In this document: piece after piece, positions 54,028 through 63,653 of the stretch
How the letters are laid out: every line of letters begins with the position of its first letter
How positions within the stretch are numbered: the first letter of the stretch is position 1
Assembly: GCF_000017625.1 (NCBI RefSeq)
Contig: NC_009712.1
Location: forward strand, 2,108,001 to 2,172,000
Direction of reading: 5' to 3'
Source of the DNA: Methanoregula boonei 6A8
GTDB taxonomy: Archaea; Halobacteriota; Methanomicrobia; Methanomicrobiales; Methanospirillaceae
Length of the DNA: 64,000 nucleotides
Notes under the pieces: generated by a model
Seen by the model: the letters and a program-made list of their open reading frames with translations, nothing else
Databases searched by the model: none
What the model was told of the DNA's origin: nothing
Position numbers and translations under genes: made by a program

Positions 54028-54537
54028 TTATGGGATAATTCCCCATGCCGGCAACCCTGCATTCAGTTCAACGATCATCAGGTTTGCATAGCCGATAATA
54101 ATCATCAGGATCAGGCATGGTACAATAAAAAATGCTGCGGTCACCGCCGATCGCAGGATCTGGGCAAGCGTGCACAGTATCATGGCAATAACCATCACCA
54201 TGATGACAAACGCAAAGAAGATTGCCTGAAGGAAAAAGAAAGAAGCAAACCAGAGCATAAGCAACGTGAGCGTGAAAACGAAGAACCTAAGGGCCGCTTT
54301 GACCTCGTTATGATCGAGCCCGGCACACCAGATGGAATACAGGGACAGTCCCAAAAGACAAAAGAGCAGGATGAGCGCGTAAAAAACCATAAGATCAGAG
54401 GGAAGAAAGCCGGGTTTTTTAAGGCCGGAGTACCATCCGGGTATCGATGTGGTAAAAAGGTAGAGCGCAATGTAGCCGGGAATAAGGCAAGCAATAAGGG
54501 ATATAATCAGCCTGCCGGTATGGTGATCCTGCTTCAT
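54028..54537 (-). CDS. TspO/MBR-family membrane protein
   Basis: 169 residues from the ATG at 54537; the GTG at 54558 is less likely because the TATA box at 54565-54573 would put transcription start near 54544. Five transmembrane segments and the family's WYSGLKKPGFLPSDLMVFYALILLFCLLGLSLYSIW block; the WFASFFF helix and the C-terminal NLMIVELN match too. TspO proteins bind porphyrins or sterol-like compounds and respond to oxygen or stress in bacteria. A link with the neighbouring oxygen-defence pair is possible. Confidence 0.75.
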   Translation of the reverse strand: MKQDHHTGRLIISLIACLIPGYIALYLFTTSIPGWYSGLKKPGFLPSDLMVFYALILLFCLLGLSLYSIWCAGLDHNEVKAALRFFVFTLTLLMLWFASFFFLQAIFFAFVIMVMVIAMILCTLAQILRSAVTAAFFIVPCLILMIIIGYANLMIVELNAGLPAWGIIP

Positions 54538-54564
54538 TGTATGGGGTACACTCTCCACAGAGGG

Positions 54565-54573
54565 GATATAAAT
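54565..54573 (-). promoter_or_regulatory. TATA box of the TspO-like gene
   Basis: Reading leftward ATTTATATC, centred about 32 bp ahead of the ATG at 54537, giving a leader of only some 7 nt. Confidence 0.5.
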
Positions 54574-54782
54574 GTTATCAATATGTGCCGAACGGATTTC
54601 CCATATGGATACCCTATAAAGTTAAAGAGATTCAGCCCTATCCTTCTTCTATGTGCAGCGTTTAACAATCACGCAGAGGTTGATTCCTGCTGTGAGATAG
54701 CCATTCCCTCCCCCGAAAAAAAGGCATGTGATTAACAAAGCGTTAACTATACAAGAGATCCTCTCTTTTGTTTCGAAAAAAA

Positions 54783-55754
54783 TTATGATGTGGCATTATT
54801 GACCGTAAATGAGGAGTTCATCCACCCTATTGTCCCGTCACTCGTGAGAGCCTCAACACTGTAAGCCCCAGTTTCCACCGAACTGGGGATCGCAAGAGAA
54901 CAGCTGACCGTGGTTGCAGCAGAAGAGGGACTAGAACATTGGATTTGGGAGGTCGCATCAGAGGACCACAGAGTTACCGCGGACACATCAGTAAATGTCT
55001 GACCGGTGAGGGTCAGGGTATATGAAGTACCAAGATTGCCACTGGTCGGACTGATGCTGCTGATCGTGGGTGGTGCCAGACCAATGGTAATCGCGCTGTA
55101 CAGGGATCCAACTCTGCCATCGGGATTGCTTACCTGAATATTTGCCGGCCCTGCATTCAGGCTGGCCAGGTTAAAGGTTCCGGTGATCTGCGTCGAAGTC
55201 ACCGAAACACTCGATGCCGTTACTGGCTGGAGTCCGGCTTGGATCAGGTACACTGTAGCCCCGTTCTGGAAATTGCTTCCGGTGATCGTAACAGAAAGAG
55301 TTGTACCTGTCGCACCTGTGGTGGGAGATACTGCAGAGACAATCGGCCCGCTTCCGGAAAGGGTGGTTTGAACCGTAGTGGGAACAGTCGGGGTCGCATA
55401 GGTGACTGATGAAACCGAAACCTGGGTAAGCAGAACCGGATACAGTTTCTCCACATCAATACGGGTATCAATCTCTGACTGGCCGGTCACCTGACTCCAG
55501 GAGCCAGCGGAAGTTTTCTGGACAAGTACCCGTGTGTATTGATCATTGGTGGAGTCATATGCGGTGATAAGCCAGAAGGCGGATGATGCATTATTTGTAA
55601 CAATATTCCCTGCCGTATATTTTGGCTGAGGTTGTGTTGTGATCTTTGCGATCGTAGTTGTTGAACCCGAACTCTGGCTCGAGCAGCCGGCAAGGAGCAC
55701 ACAAAAGACAAGAATCAGACCCAGCAGGAGTCCACAATAAGGTTTTACGGACAT
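54783..55754 (-). CDS. Lipoprotein with two IPT/TIG domains
   Basis: 323 residues. Lipobox LLAGC at about 20-24. A Thr-rich linker and a small N-terminal domain (about 48-105) are followed by two immunoglobulin-like IPT/TIG repeats, at about 137-226 (IVSAVSPTTGATGTTLSVTITGSNF) and 228-318 (TISSISPTSGNLGTSYTLTLTGQTF). These stack as cell-surface modules. Ligand unknown. Confidence 0.8.
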   Translation of the reverse strand: MSVKPYCGLLLGLILVFCVLLAGCSSQSSGSTTTIAKITTQPQPKYTAGNIVTNNASSAFWLITAYDSTNDQYTRVLVQKTSAGSWSQVTGQSEIDTRIDVEKLYPVLLTQVSVSSVTYATPTVPTTVQTTLSGSGPIVSAVSPTTGATGTTLSVTITGSNFQNGATVYLIQAGLQPVTASSVSVTSTQITGTFNLASLNAGPANIQVSNPDGRVGSLYSAITIGLAPPTISSISPTSGNLGTSYTLTLTGQTFTDVSAVTLWSSDATSQIQCSSPSSAATTVSCSLAIPSSVETGAYSVEALTSDGTIGWMNSSFTVNNATS

Positions 55755-55892
55755 ATCATAGCGTTCTGCATAAAGACGGATAAAAATTTGGTTAGGTGGG
55801 AATCAATCAGGTATGTCAGCCATTCTGAATACGTCTTCACGATTCTTTTCACGTGTGGGATGACCACTCTCCCGGAAGGGATACGATCCCGT

Positions 55893-56738
55893 CTACTGCT
55901 GTGGCAGCAGAATGGTTGTATAATGCCGGGCAAAGTACCAGTGTACGGCCACGAGGGACAGGACCACCGCAGACCCGCAGGATATGCCCACAGGACTTAG
56001 CGGAACTAGATATGCCGGATCGATAAGAGAGCTCAGCGCAGTTGAAAGGCAGAATGTGACCACGATTACAGTCGCGTAGATATCCCGTACGGCAAAGAAA
56101 AAAAGTGCAGAGATACAGCCAACCCCAAAAAAAGCACTGATGAAAGTCTTGAGATCCGGGCCGGCAAACAGTGCAGAAAGGGCAAGCGCAAAAATAACTG
56201 ATGTCACTATAACCCCGGCTATGACAGAGACCGTTATACCTTCACGCCGTACGTATGCCTGGATGTGGGTTCCAACAAGTCCCCAGCAGATCATAACTGC
56301 TGCAACAGTAACCGGAAGCATGAGGAAAAAAAGTGCCACACTCTCCGTTGTTTCAGGCCCGCTCCCAGGAAGACCGGTAAACAGAGAGACAATGACGCAT
56401 GTTATTGCAGTAAAGCCTACGGCAATTATCGTGCGGCGCGCAGAGCGGAATCCAATCTGGAACATATTAACCGCTCCTGAGAGGAAGGTGGCCCGGATAC
56501 GTACAACCGGTACGACAATCCCCACAAGAATACCGGCAAGTACCGTGTACAGGACAAGAACCAAGGGGTTGGCATGCTGGAAAAGGTGGGTTGTGCCCGC
56601 AAGGAGAAAATTTTCCAGCAGCCAAATAAGAACAATCACAAGCGGGATAAGAACCAGGCTGACAGGAGAAGACTGCCGGGAGCCCGGTTGGATCACGTTT
56701 GCAGGATCGGGTTTTGAAGTGTCCATGCTCCTCGCCAT
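55893..56738 (-). CDS. Integral membrane protein, unknown
   Basis: 281 residues with about eight hydrophobic segments and a short polar N-terminus; no recognisable motif. It is leucine-, valine- and isoleucine-rich and may be a channel or a membrane scaffold. It lies 45 bp beyond the end of the oxidoreductase operon on the same strand, so it may be the last gene of that transcript, though this is not certain. Confidence 0.6.
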   Translation of the reverse strand: MARSMDTSKPDPANVIQPGSRQSSPVSLVLIPLVIVLIWLLENFLLAGTTHLFQHANPLVLVLYTVLAGILVGIVVPVVRIRATFLSGAVNMFQIGFRSARRTIIAVGFTAITCVIVSLFTGLPGSGPETTESVALFFLMLPVTVAAVMICWGLVGTHIQAYVRREGITVSVIAGVIVTSVIFALALSALFAGPDLKTFISAFFGVGCISALFFFAVRDIYATVIVVTFCLSTALSSLIDPAYLVPLSPVGISCGSAVVLSLVAVHWYFARHYTTILLPQQ

Positions 56739-56784
56739 TAGGTGAGCACCCGGTGCCTGATGTGGTGCCGTGCAGGAATAAAAA

Positions 56785-57636
56785 TCACTTCGCAGCCTCG
56801 AAAAGGTCTCGGACCCGGTTCATACGCTCATCCTGTAGAATATGGTGCCAGACGGGAAGGCGCTCATCGAAGGTGGGAAGGACCTGCTCATAGAATGTCC
56901 CCAACGCAATTGGGGCATCAAGATTATAATCCCACTCCCTCGCCCTGGTGCATGCCTTCCCAAAATCACGGGTGTCATGACCTGCGAGATCATACACATG
57001 GGACTGGTAATACTCGGTCATGTTAAAGAAACTCGCGCAGATCTGGAGAACATCAATGAAGGCGAACCCCTTGTGTGCGATCCCCTGCCGGATCAGCTGT
57101 CCCAGTTGCGACATCTTTCTTGTATATCCCCGTGCGATGTAGGTGGCACCGCTTGCAAACATCAGCTCCAGGGGATTAAATGGATATTCGGCGGTCCCTG
57201 AAGGGGTGGATTTCCCTTTAAAGCCGAGTGGGGATGTAGGGGTATACTGGCCGGTAGTAAGGCCGTAGACCCGGTTGTTGTGTACTATCATCGTGAGATC
57301 GATGTTTCGCTTGGCTGCAAAAATCAGGTGATCAAGCCCTTCCGCATACGCGTCCCCATCGCCAGCACAGCAGATCACAGTGAGGTCCGGGTTTGCAAGT
57401 TTTAGGCCTGTTGCTACCGGGATCGTCCGCCCATGGAGGGTGTAGACGGTATTGATGTTGAGGTAATCGGCAATCTTCGCATGGCAGCCGATACCGGAGA
57501 CAAGCACCACATCGTCAAGGGATCTGCCCTCCTTCTCCATGTCGGTAAGGATATCCTTGAGCGTGTGCTGGATCGAGAAGTTCCCGCAGCCCGGGCACCA
57601 GGTGTTCTGCACCGGGGTGATCAGATTCCGGGTCAT
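56785..57636 (-). CDS. 2-Oxoacid:ferredoxin oxidoreductase, beta subunit
   Basis: 283 residues. Thiamine-diphosphate domain: WCPGCGNFSI at the start, SGIGCHAKI, TVICCAGDGDAYAEGLDHLI (the Mg-binding GDG) and HNNRVYGLTTGQYTPTSP. It forms the catalytic core with the alpha subunit and oxidises a 2-oxoacid to an acyl-CoA, reducing ferredoxin; in methanogens it works mostly in the reductive direction for biosynthesis. It overlaps the gamma-alpha gene by 4 bp. Substrate: 2-oxoglutarate or a branched 2-oxoacid are both likely; not decided. Confidence 0.9.
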   Translation of the reverse strand: MTRNLITPVQNTWCPGCGNFSIQHTLKDILTDMEKEGRSLDDVVLVSGIGCHAKIADYLNINTVYTLHGRTIPVATGLKLANPDLTVICCAGDGDAYAEGLDHLIFAAKRNIDLTMIVHNNRVYGLTTGQYTPTSPLGFKGKSTPSGTAEYPFNPLELMFASGATYIARGYTRKMSQLGQLIRQGIAHKGFAFIDVLQICASFFNMTEYYQSHVYDLAGHDTRDFGKACTRAREWDYNLDAPIALGTFYEQVLPTFDERLPVWHHILQDERMNRVRDLFEAAK

Positions 57637-59294
57637 AACGTGAGAACCTCCTGTACCCGCCGCTTCAGTTCTTCCGGGGAGAATGGTCGGCCGTCATATT
57701 TGAGGATCGTATCGTCCAGGTTCCTGCCATGTTCTTTCACCAGCGACACCAGCTGCCCGGTTGCGTTCTCTTCGACAGCGATCAGGCGCTCTACCCCAGC
57801 GCAGGCATCAGCGAACTGCCGGTCCGGGAACGGGGAGAGTACCACTGGCCGGATCACCCGGAGACCCAGATCAGTGGCCACTTCGCCACAGGCATTCCCG
57901 ACCGATCCCCAACAAAGGAGTGCAACCGGAGCATCCTTCTTCCCCCCGGTACTAATGCAGGGGAGCCGGTTCAGCTCTTCCCTGAGCTCCTCACCTTTGC
58001 GTGCACGCTTGTCTGCCATCTTTGCTACAAGGGCGGCCTCTTCTGTGGTAATCCCGTCCTCATCGTGGGCATAGCTGTTTATCTTGACCGTGGCGTTTTT
58101 CCTGCCCGTGAATGCCAGCGGGGAAATTCCCCCCTTCGGCGCATCAAGATACCTCCGATAGGTTCCCTGGCCGTCCCAGAGAGCAGGCTCGGAGACTTGG
58201 AGATCGGGAAGCCGGTCCGGATCGACACTATAGGATCCCTCGGAAAGTGTCTTGTCCACAAGAATAAATGCCGGGATCTGGTATTTCCACGCCAGGCGGA
58301 GCGCGGCTGTCGACCAGAGGTAGGCTTCACCGGGATCGGCAGGTGCCGCAACCAGCCGGGGAAACTCTCCCTGGCCGGCATGGAGCACGAACCGGAGATC
58401 GGCCTGCCCGGTGTAGGTAGGGAGACCGGTGGAGGGCCCGGTTCTCTGGGAGACCACGATCACGATGGGGATCTCGGCCATCCCGGCAAACGAGAGCCCT
58501 TCCGTCATCAGGCAGAACCCGCCGCCCGATGTGCCGACAGCGGTTTTTGCCCCGGCGATTGCGCTTCCCAGTCCCATCAGGATGACCGCGATCTCGTTTT
58601 CCGGGTGAATAACCCGCATCCCGAGCTGCTCTGCATTGCCTGCAAGGAAGTGGAGAAGGGTAGACGATGGCGTCATCGGGTAGGCAATATATGTATCCAA
58701 GCCGCCTGCCGCAAGACCAAGCCCGATGGCCTCGTTCCCGGAGAGCAGGCTGCATGCCGGGCCGGAAAGCAGGGGGATCGGACGGAAGGTCTGCACCAGC
58801 GTGTAGGCCCTTTTGGCAACCCGGAGATTCTCATCTGCCGCCTTCTGCATATGCCGGTGGAAGACCTTTTCGACGATCTCCCAGGGAATCCCGGCGGCTT
58901 TGGCAAATGCCCCGATCATCGCAGAGTTCCCGGTGATGGGCGGTGCAGCCTCCTCTTTGAGGATTGCATTTACAGGAACAGCTTGACCCCGGGGAAGCGA
59001 TTTTACCATATCCTCATTTGCCACGAACGTGCAGTCCGGGCACTGCGGGAGGTGGAGGGCAACAGTTTCCTGGTTGAGCGCCACCAGGTAATCGATATGG
59101 TTGTTGCAGGCACCGACCGGCCTATCTGCAGCGCGTACCAGCGCATAATTGTGCCCGCCCCTGATGAGCGACGGGTAATCGGTGTACATATATACAAAAT
59201 AGCCCATGTGGTTGAAGAGCTGCGCAATCATTGCCCCGGCATTGCTGATACCGTCACCTGCCCTCCCCCCCACGAGCACGGATAGTTCCGTCAT
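57633..59294 (-). CDS. 2-Oxoacid:ferredoxin oxidoreductase, fused gamma-alpha subunit
   Basis: 553 residues. Gamma domain at about 1-175 (VGGRAGDGISNAGAMIAQLFNHMGYFVYMYTDYPSLIRGGHNYALV), then the alpha domain from about 185 (SGNEAIGLGLAAGGLDTYIAYPMTPSSTLLHFLA, IHPENEIAVILMGLGSAIAGAKTAVGTSGGGFCLMTEGLSFAGMAEIPIVIV). The gamma-alpha fusion is a common archaeal form. The delta (ferredoxin-like) subunit is not encoded here. Together with the beta gene it makes a two-gene operon. Confidence 0.9.
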   Translation of the reverse strand: MTELSVLVGGRAGDGISNAGAMIAQLFNHMGYFVYMYTDYPSLIRGGHNYALVRAADRPVGACNNHIDYLVALNQETVALHLPQCPDCTFVANEDMVKSLPRGQAVPVNAILKEEAAPPITGNSAMIGAFAKAAGIPWEIVEKVFHRHMQKAADENLRVAKRAYTLVQTFRPIPLLSGPACSLLSGNEAIGLGLAAGGLDTYIAYPMTPSSTLLHFLAGNAEQLGMRVIHPENEIAVILMGLGSAIAGAKTAVGTSGGGFCLMTEGLSFAGMAEIPIVIVVSQRTGPSTGLPTYTGQADLRFVLHAGQGEFPRLVAAPADPGEAYLWSTAALRLAWKYQIPAFILVDKTLSEGSYSVDPDRLPDLQVSEPALWDGQGTYRRYLDAPKGGISPLAFTGRKNATVKINSYAHDEDGITTEEAALVAKMADKRARKGEELREELNRLPCISTGGKKDAPVALLCWGSVGNACGEVATDLGLRVIRPVVLSPFPDRQFADACAGVERLIAVEENATGQLVSLVKEHGRNLDDTILKYDGRPFSPEELKRRVQEVLTL

Positions 59295-59388
59295 AGTCGT
59301 GTCCCTTTCACATCTCTGATCTTTCGGGGAATGGTATATAGGTTGGGATAGTGGCGGAGCCTCAGGGGGAGGGCAGATTAAAACAAAA

Positions 59389-59784
59389 CTACTTCTTCTG
59401 GATCATGCTTTCCAGGAGTGCCTTCATCTCATTGATCCGGTAGGGCTTGGTAAGCCTGCCGGAAAAACCGTATTTTGCATATTCCTGCATGACCGGGTCG
59501 TTGGTATAGCCGCTTGACACCACGGCTTTTACCTCCGGGTCGTAGCTGCGGAGTTTTTCTATGGTTTCCTGACCCCCGAGCCCTTCTGGAATCGTGAGAT
59601 CAATAATAACGAGATCAAAAGGCTGGCCTGATTCTTTGGCCTGCCTGTACATCTCAATTGCCGCACCGCCTTCCTTGGCAAAGGCTGCATCGTACCCAAG
59701 AAACCGGAGCACTTCGCGGGAAACATCCAGGATGATCTCCTCATCATCTACCAGAAGCACTTTTCCTTTACCTGCCACACACAC
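59389..59784 (-). CDS. Single-domain response regulator
   Basis: 131 residues: a receiver only. Acidic pair in VDDEE (Asp13, Asp14), phosphoacceptor Asp62 (VIIDLTIP), Ser in SSGYT and Lys in LTKPY. It passes or stores phosphate from a kinase, such as the PAS kinase of this window, but no kinase is next to it. About 95 bp separate it from the oxidoreductase genes. Confidence 0.9.
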   Translation of the reverse strand: MCVAGKGKVLLVDDEEIILDVSREVLRFLGYDAAFAKEGGAAIEMYRQAKESGQPFDLVIIDLTIPEGLGGQETIEKLRSYDPEVKAVVSSGYTNDPVMQEYAKYGFSGRLTKPYRINEMKALLESMIQKK

Positions 59785-59910
59785 TCCCTCTCGATGTATA
59801 CTTCACGCAGGCGTACTATATAGTTTCCCCCGTATGCAATACGCAAAAGGGCAATCTCCCGCACGTGGCTTTTTTATCTCATCTGTTCGGTGTACCGGGA
59901 CACCCGGCGG

Positions 59911-60192
59911 CTACCGGCTTTTTTTCAGGGCACGCAGACGCGTGGCCTCTTCTGCATCCTCCACCCGCAAGAGGAAGGTTCCGTGGCAGGGTTTGGTATA
60001 AGGAAAAATGACAAAGTTTCCATCGATGCCGACGGCGATTGGGGGTACTCCGATAGTGTGGACATCGAAGATCTTGAATCCCGGTTCGACATCGATCGAT
60101 TCGGAAAAGTGGCTCTTGATGTACTCCCGGCACTCCTTAAACGAAGCGTCCCTCATGATGACCTCGTAGGGAAGAGATTCTACGCAGCCCAT
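59911..60192 (-). CDS. DUF1894 family protein (methanogen-specific)
   Basis: 93 residues. The pattern SFKECREYIKSHF, then EPGFKIFDVHTIGVPPIAVGIDGNFVIFPYTKPCHGTFLLRV, fits DUF1894, a family seen in methanogens beside DUF1890. Function unknown. It overlaps the DUF1890 gene by 13 bp, so the two are co-expressed and probably interact. Confidence 0.75.
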   Translation of the reverse strand: MGCVESLPYEVIMRDASFKECREYIKSHFSESIDVEPGFKIFDVHTIGVPPIAVGIDGNFVIFPYTKPCHGTFLLRVEDAEEATRLRALKKSR

Positions 60193-60680
60193 GACGGTGC
60201 CACCTCGTCGATTATCTTCTTTATGGGCAGGGGATTGTGTACGGCCTTTACGGCAATCTTTGTGCAGGGGAAGGTGATCTGGGCAGCCATCTCCTCCCAG
60301 TGTTCGCCGTAGATCACCGGGAATATTTTCGCTTTCGAGATCGCTGCCATGGTCGCAGCATAACTTACCCCGGCATCGTTATGGATAAAAACAAAGCAGA
60401 GGTCAAAATCCCGTTTCTTGTCGGATATCTGGGCAATCGCACGATCAAGGTCCATGACCTCTTTTAAGTAATGCCTTTTCGGATCGGCAACCACAAGAAG
60501 GGTAATGGCCGCCTTGTTCCCGGCAATCACCGGGGCTATGCCAGCCACGGATAACTTATCTGCCAGGTACAGCGCAACACTCGTCTGCACCGGGACCTGC
60601 GGGCAACCGAGGACAAGGACTGCAGTCTTCTTTGTCTGCGGTGCTTCCCCGGCAATGGTATCGTTCCCTGCCATGCTCAC
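60180..60680 (-). CDS. DUF1890 family protein (methanogen-specific)
   Basis: 166 residues. VLVLGCPQVPVQTSVALYLADKLSVAGI is the DUF1890 start, and the FVFIHNDAGVSYAATMAAIS segment fits too. Rossmann-like; several cysteines. The family is confined to methanogens and relatives; no function known. Co-transcribed with the DUF1894 gene. Confidence 0.75.
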   Translation of the reverse strand: MSMAGNDTIAGEAPQTKKTAVLVLGCPQVPVQTSVALYLADKLSVAGIAPVIAGNKAAITLLVVADPKRHYLKEVMDLDRAIAQISDKKRDFDLCFVFIHNDAGVSYAATMAAISKAKIFPVIYGEHWEEMAAQITFPCTKIAVKAVHNPLPIKKIIDEVAPSWAA

Positions 60681-60739
60681 CTGTACAGCAATGTGCCGGG
60701 GGATGGAAAAACCTTCGCCTCGTGGCCATGCGGCCCCCG

Positions 60740-61054
60740 TTACTTTCTATCGGTTTCCGTGTACACCCAGTCGAGGTACAGCGCGTGGCCGGCGATAACC
60801 GGCAGCGCGATAATCTCCGGGACCTCGTACGGATGCTCTGCTTTTACCGCAGCAATAGTGGCCTGCACAAGGCCTTTCCTTGTCTTGAGGATAAGCAGGT
60901 CCTCTTTGTCGTCGCAGGATTCGCCTTTCCAGCGGTACAGGGAGCGTACCGGGGTGATATTGGCGCATGCGATAAGATGTTTTTCAAGCAGGCTCTTTGC
61001 CAGCGCTTCGGATTGTGACTGCGGAGCGGTCACGTACAGGACGCAGATCTCCAT
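60740..61054 (-). CDS. cutA: CutA-like protein
   Basis: 104 residues from ATG 61054, with GGAG a few nt upstream. CutA1 blocks: VLYVTAPQSQSEALAKSLLEKHLIACANI and SLYRWKG, then KTRKGLVQATIAAVKAEHPYEVPEI. Forms a trimer; linked to copper tolerance in bacteria, but a more general role is likely. About 60 bp ahead of the DUF1890 gene on the same strand. Confidence 0.9.
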   Translation of the reverse strand: MEICVLYVTAPQSQSEALAKSLLEKHLIACANITPVRSLYRWKGESCDDKEDLLILKTRKGLVQATIAAVKAEHPYEVPEIIALPVIAGHALYLDWVYTETDRK

Positions 61055-61185
61055 ATTTGTCTCCGTTCCGGGTCCGGCCTCCATGGGTGAGATGTTGCCA
61101 TTCCCGGCAGATAAGGGTATACGACCGGGCCCCGTAAGTCATCGGGATATCCCGTGAGAGTTACTTTCTAGTAGCGCCCGCTCCA

Positions 61186-62349
61186 ATGATAGGTACACGT
61201 ATGTACTCAGCACGCATGAGCAATCTCCCTCCGTACCTTTTTGCACGGATTGACGAGATGAAAGCAGAGCAGCAGAAAAAAGGCGTGGATATCATTGACT
61301 TGGGCGTCGGCGACCCGGATCTTCCCACCCCTCCCCATATTGTGGATGCCCTCTGCACCGCCGCACGTGATCCAAACAACCATCACTATCCCTCGTATGC
61401 CGGGATGCCGGCTTACCGCGAGGCCGTTGCCGGTTGGTACCATAAGCGGTTCGGTGTTAAGCTCGATGCATCACGTGAAACCCTTGCCCTGATGGGCTCC
61501 AAGGACGGGATCACCCATATTGGCGAGGCATTTGTAAATCCGGGCGATTACGTGCTTGCCCCGAGCCCCGGCTACCCGGGGTACTCGACCGGCACCCTCT
61601 TTTCAGAAGGGAAAGTCCACGAGATGCCACTGTTACAGAAAAATAATTTCCTCCCGGTCCTTGACGATATCCCGGAAAAGGTTGTCCGCACGGCAAAGCT
61701 CATGTTCATCAACTACCCCAACAACCCGACGGCTGCCATTGCCCCGCTCTCGTTCTATAAGGAGGTTGTGGATTTTGCTGCGGACAATAACATCGTTGTT
61801 GTCTCGGACAACCCCTATTCTGAAGTTGCCTTTGACGGCTACAAGGCCCCCTCGTTCCTGGAGGCAAGAGGCGCCATGGAAGTTGGGATCGAGATGCATT
61901 CACTCTCGAAAACCTACAACATGACCGGCTGGCGGATCGGCATGGCTGTCGGGAATCAGGAGATCCTCTCCGGTCTTGGCCGGGTCAAGACAAATGTCGA
62001 TTCCGGAGTTTTCAACGCCGTCCAGTATGCGGCGATAGCTGCCCTATCAGGCCCGCAGGACTGCGTGAAGGAGGCCTGTGCGATCTACCAGGAGCGCCGG
62101 GACGTGCTCGTTGCCGGGCTCCGCGACCTCGGCTTTGACGTGCCGGCCCCGAAGGCGACTTTCTATGTCTGGATGCCGGTAAAGGATTGCATGTCCTTTG
62201 CGGCAAAACTCCTCAATGAGGCCGGTATCGTGGTCACGCCGGGCATCGGTTTTGGCTCCGCGGGCGAGGGCTATGTCCGGTTTGCGATCACCCGACCGGT
62301 AGAAAGGATACACGAGGCCATAGAACGGATGCGGAGGCTTTCCCTGTGA
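61186..62349 (+). CDS. dapL: LL-Diaminopimelate aminotransferase
   Basis: 387 residues of the class I/II aminotransferases. DLGVGDPDLPTPPHI, MGSKDGITHIGEAFVNPGD, YPNNPTA and the PLP Lys242 in HSLSKTYNMTGWRIG. DapL makes LL-diaminopimelate from tetrahydrodipicolinate in one step, the lysine route of many methanogens. The ATG five codons later is an alternative start. It overlaps lysA by 4 bp. Confidence 0.9.
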   Translation: MIGTRMYSARMSNLPPYLFARIDEMKAEQQKKGVDIIDLGVGDPDLPTPPHIVDALCTAARDPNNHHYPSYAGMPAYREAVAGWYHKRFGVKLDASRETLALMGSKDGITHIGEAFVNPGDYVLAPSPGYPGYSTGTLFSEGKVHEMPLLQKNNFLPVLDDIPEKVVRTAKLMFINYPNNPTAAIAPLSFYKEVVDFAADNNIVVVSDNPYSEVAFDGYKAPSFLEARGAMEVGIEMHSLSKTYNMTGWRIGMAVGNQEILSGLGRVKTNVDSGVFNAVQYAAIAALSGPQDCVKEACAIYQERRDVLVAGLRDLGFDVPAPKATFYVWMPVKDCMSFAAKLLNEAGIVVTPGIGFGSAGEGYVRFAITRPVERIHEAIERMRRLSL

Positions 62350-63638
62350 AACTGCCATCGCACATTACAATCAGGGACGGACATCTGCACATAGGGAGCC
62401 ATGACTGCGTCACCCTCACGGCAAAGTACGGTACCCCGCTCTACGTGACAAGCGAGGACCGGATCTGCGAGCACTTTACGGCATACCAGTCAGCCCTCTC
62501 CAGGAGATACGCGAAGGTTCAGGTCCTCTTTGCAGCAAAGGCAAACGGTAACCTTGCGGTGATGAGGGCGCTCGCCCGGCTCGGCGCCGGGGCGGACGTC
62601 TTTTCCTCAGGTGAACTCGCGCTTGCCCTCGAAGCAGGGATGCCGGCGTCAAAACTGCTTTTTAACGGCAGCTCAAAAACTCCAGCCGACCTCGCCCTTG
62701 CGGTAAAACACGGTGTGAAGGTTTCGCTCGATTCTCTCGACGAACTTCACCAGCTCGATGCAATCGCTGCAAATGCAGGAAAAGTTGCAGAGATCTCATT
62801 TCGGGTCAACCCGGCGCTCGAAGTCCCGACTCACCCGAAGATCGCCACCGGCCTTGCGACAAGCAAGTTTGGGATCCCGCATGAGCAGATCCCGGCGGCA
62901 TACAAAGAAGCGCTTGCCTGCAAAAACGTAAAACCCGTCGGAATTCACTGCCATATCGGTTCGCAGATCCTCGATGTGGTGCCGTTTGCAAGGGCGGCCG
63001 AGGTCATGGTTAGGATCGCAAAAGAGATTTCTGACATAGGAGTGAAATTAGAGTTTCTCGACCTCGGGGGCGGACTGGGAATTCCATACCACCACGATAC
63101 AGACCCGGCACCGACTCCCGAGGACTACGCGGCTGCAGTCATGCCGGTTTTCCTTGAAGGGATCGAGAAAGCAGGCATCACCCCCTCGCTCTGGGTTGAG
63201 CCGGGCCGGTTCCTTGTCGCCGACTCGACCGTGCTTCTTACCCGGGTCAATTCGACAAAGGCCGCCCACAAGAGGTTTGCCAACGTTGATGCAGGGTTTA
63301 ACCTGCTTATCCGGCCCGCAATGTACGACTCCTATCACGAGATTATTGTCGCAAACCGTGCGGACGCCCCGCACACCACTGAGTACACCATAACCGGGCC
63401 GATCTGCGAGACCGGGGATATCCTTGCTGCCGACCGGAAACTCCCGGAGCTTGCGGCAGGAGATCTCATTGCGGTGCTGGATGCCGGTGCGTACGGGTAT
63501 GCGATGTCCTCGCAGTACAATGGCCGGCCCCGCTGCCCCGAGATACTCATCCACGGGAAGGAGGAGACGCTCATGCGGCGTCCCGAGACACTCGCTGACC
63601 TGACCAGCGCTATGGTACATCCCCCCTGGCAGCGGTAG
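62346..63638 (+). CDS. lysA: Diaminopimelate decarboxylase
   Basis: 430 residues. PLP Lys65 in LFAAKANGN, HCHIGSQI, GGGLGIPY, and CETGDIL in the C-terminal barrel. It decarboxylates meso-diaminopimelate to lysine. GTG start overlapping dapL by 4 bp. The epimerase (dapF) is not in the window. Confidence 0.95.
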   Translation: MKLPSHITIRDGHLHIGSHDCVTLTAKYGTPLYVTSEDRICEHFTAYQSALSRRYAKVQVLFAAKANGNLAVMRALARLGAGADVFSSGELALALEAGMPASKLLFNGSSKTPADLALAVKHGVKVSLDSLDELHQLDAIAANAGKVAEISFRVNPALEVPTHPKIATGLATSKFGIPHEQIPAAYKEALACKNVKPVGIHCHIGSQILDVVPFARAAEVMVRIAKEISDIGVKLEFLDLGGGLGIPYHHDTDPAPTPEDYAAAVMPVFLEGIEKAGITPSLWVEPGRFLVADSTVLLTRVNSTKAAHKRFANVDAGFNLLIRPAMYDSYHEIIVANRADAPHTTEYTITGPICETGDILAADRKLPELAAGDLIAVLDAGAYGYAMSSQYNGRPRCPEILIHGKEETLMRRPETLADLTSAMVHPPWQR

Positions 63639-63653
63639 GGCCGGGAGGCTGTT

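Noticed and set aside
57729-59285. 518-codon open frame opposite the oxidoreductase gamma-alpha gene
   Set aside because: Shadow frame; the minus strand has the full family pattern.
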